Shown here one piece after another: positions 62,941 to 64,000 of a stretch of DNA of 64,000 nt. The DNA comes from Tenacibaculum sp. M341 (GTDB taxonomy: Bacteria; Bacteroidota; Bacteroidia; Flavobacteriales; Flavobacteriaceae), in the NCBI RefSeq assembly GCF_004337695.1, contig NZ_SJXJ01000008.1, positions 124,001-188,000 on the forward strand, written 5' to 3'. The notes under the pieces were generated by a model. The model ran no database searches. It had not been told where the DNA came from and saw only the letters and a list, made by a program, of their open reading frames with translations. The position numbers and the translations under genes were made by a program. Numbering within the stretch: position 1 is the stretch's first letter; every line of letters begins with the position of its first letter.

Positions 62941-64000
62941 ATGATAGCAAAAATAGGACGCGGAAATCACTTAAAAGGAGTGTTATTATACAATTATGAG
63001 AAGATTGAAAAGGAACAAGGAAGCATTATTCATTGTAATAGAATGATGCTTCCATTGACAGGAGAATTTACCATTCCGTTATTGGAACGTTCTTTTGAAC
63101 CTTATCTGATTGCAAATAACCGTACCGAAAAACCTATACTTCATATTTCGTTAAATCCAAACCCGAAAGATGCAGTTTCAGATGAACTTTTTAGCACATT
63201 AGCCGAAAATTATATGCAGGAAATGGGATATGGAGAACAGCCTTATGTGGTGTTTAAACACACTGATACCGAAAGAGCTCATATTCATATTGTTTCAACT
63301 TGTGTTGATGAATATGGCAAACGTATTGCTGATAGTTTTGAAAAAGTACGTTCTATGAAGGTTTGCCGAAAATTGGAAAAACAGTTTCAGCTTACTTCGG
63401 CAATTGACAAGATTGAAAAAAAGGATATTCCAATACAAAAAGTAGATGCGACTAAGAATAATTTAAAGCAACAGATTACCTCAGTACTCACATTTGTAAA
63501 TGAAAATTATCATTACCAAACATTTGGGGAATACAATGCTTTTTTATCTTTTTTCAATATAACATCACAAGAAGTTCGTGGAATTATTCATGGAAAAGAA
63601 AAACGAGGGTTGGTATATTTCGCTACGAATGATGCAGGAGAAAAAGTAAGTAACCCGTTTAAATCTTCTCGTTTTTCACAACCTGTTGGTTTAATAGATT
63701 TACACCGAAAGTTTAAAAAATCAAAAGCTTTTATTAACACCTATAAACCCCAAAAGCGAGTTCGTGAATTGGTGCGTGATGCAATGCAAAAATATCAGAG
63801 TCAAGAAGGTTTTAAAAAGTATTTACAGGATAATAAAATATCAACTTTTGTTCGAGAAAACAAGCAAGGCAGAATTTATGGAATCAGTTTTATAGACCAC
63901 ATTTCTAAAACGGTATTTAATGGTTCTCGTTTAGGTAAAGATGTATCTGCAAATGTATTTCACCGCCTGTGGAACGAAGCAGAACCACCAATCTCAACTT
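62941..64000 (+). CDS. MOB-type relaxase/mobilisation nuclease, 3' truncated
   Basis: 353 codons to the window end with no stop. N-terminus MIAKIGRGNHLKGVLLYNYE, then PILHISLNPNPKD and GEQPYVVFKHTDTERAHIHI with the H-x-H metal motif, and a following tyrosine-rich region, as in Bacteroidota MOBP-like relaxases. It nicks DNA at oriT to start transfer. ATG at 62941. The C-terminal part and any partner genes lie beyond the window. Confidence 0.88.
   Translation, partial: MIAKIGRGNHLKGVLLYNYEKIEKEQGSIIHCNRMMLPLTGEFTIPLLERSFEPYLIANNRTEKPILHISLNPNPKDAVSDELFSTLAENYMQEMGYGEQPYVVFKHTDTERAHIHIVSTCVDEYGKRIADSFEKVRSMKVCRKLEKQFQLTSAIDKIEKKDIPIQKVDATKNNLKQQITSVLTFVNENYHYQTFGEYNAFLSFFNITSQEVRGIIHGKEKRGLVYFATNDAGEKVSNPFKSSRFSQPVGLIDLHRKFKKSKAFINTYKPQKRVRELVRDAMQKYQSQEGFKKYLQDNKISTFVRENKQGRIYGISFIDHISKTVFNGSRLGKDVSANVFHRLWNEAEPPIST

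Larger units (their letters stand above)
59971..64000. mobile_element. Left end of an integrative mobilisable/conjugative element (partial)
   Basis: From the end of tRNA-Arg to the window end: recombinase, a small unknown gene, a 1.1-kb repeat-rich non-coding stretch and a relaxase. These are absent from the housekeeping context to the left, and the join lies at a tRNA 3' end, a classic integration point. The right boundary and any transfer genes lie outside the window. Confidence 0.82.

Overview
The window looks like a chromosomal segment of a low-GC marine member of the Flavobacteriaceae (Bacteroidota), probably close to Tenacibaculum. The assignment rests on an AT-rich genome, Bacteroidota-type -7 promoter boxes (TAnnTTTG) in front of several genes, a split metH, a reversed-order siroheme synthase fusion, a DUF2911 protein, and the mraZ-to-ftsZ cluster in its Bacteroidota form. 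No database search was possible, so the genus is an inference.

Positions 1-11700 hold assimilatory sulfur and methionine metabolism. A sulfite/nitrite reductase cut by the window start is followed by a siroheme synthase fusion, a ferredoxin-NADP reductase, a 2Fe-2S ferredoxin, serine acetyltransferase and cysteine synthase. Together they take sulfite to cysteine. A SAM-I riboswitch then controls a methionine block (homocysteine-binding half of MetH, main part of MetH, a small unknown protein, MetF) that ends at a strong terminator. Positions 11700-13720 carry a TetR regulator with a probable operator over its own start codon, a DUF962/Mpo1-like membrane protein and an alpha/beta hydrolase resembling animal MEST.

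Positions 13780-14500 hold two nearly identical tRNA-Phe units around a 58-codon gene for a peptide with a double-glycine-type leader. This is the best candidate for something undescribed. Positions 14578-22344 are housekeeping and envelope genes (coaX, outer membrane protein, TPR protein, lptC, CBS/CorC protein, ppiD). Positions 22379-31170 carry regulators and accessory enzymes: Crp/Fnr, HD hydrolase, MFS exporter, DUF2911, AraC, M16 protease, and an AhpD-like protein with a TetR regulator sharing two matching operators. Positions 31265-33861 are a sugar-nucleotide operon (aminotransferase, membrane protein, galE). Positions 33937-38505 hold penicillin acylase, an ADP-ribosylglycohydrolase and an unknown gene broken by an in-frame TAG. 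Positions 38506-43785 run on the minus strand: alkane monooxygenase, aldehyde dehydrogenase and nitroreductase, then a pseudouridine synthase, engB and a hydrolase.

Positions 43920-59340 are the division and cell-wall cluster (mraZ, rsmH, ftsL, ftsI, murE, mraY, murD, ftsW, murG, murC, ftsQ, ftsA, ftsZ). A 10-bp repeat operator for MraZ precedes it, and five genes use non-ATG starts. After yqeY and tRNA-Arg(TCG) at 59897-59970, the rest of the window appears to be the left end of an integrated mobile element. It has a large serine recombinase whose last codons lie inside the tRNA gene, a small unknown gene, about 1.1 kb of non-coding DNA dense in inverted and direct repeats (probable oriT region), and a relaxase cut by the window end.
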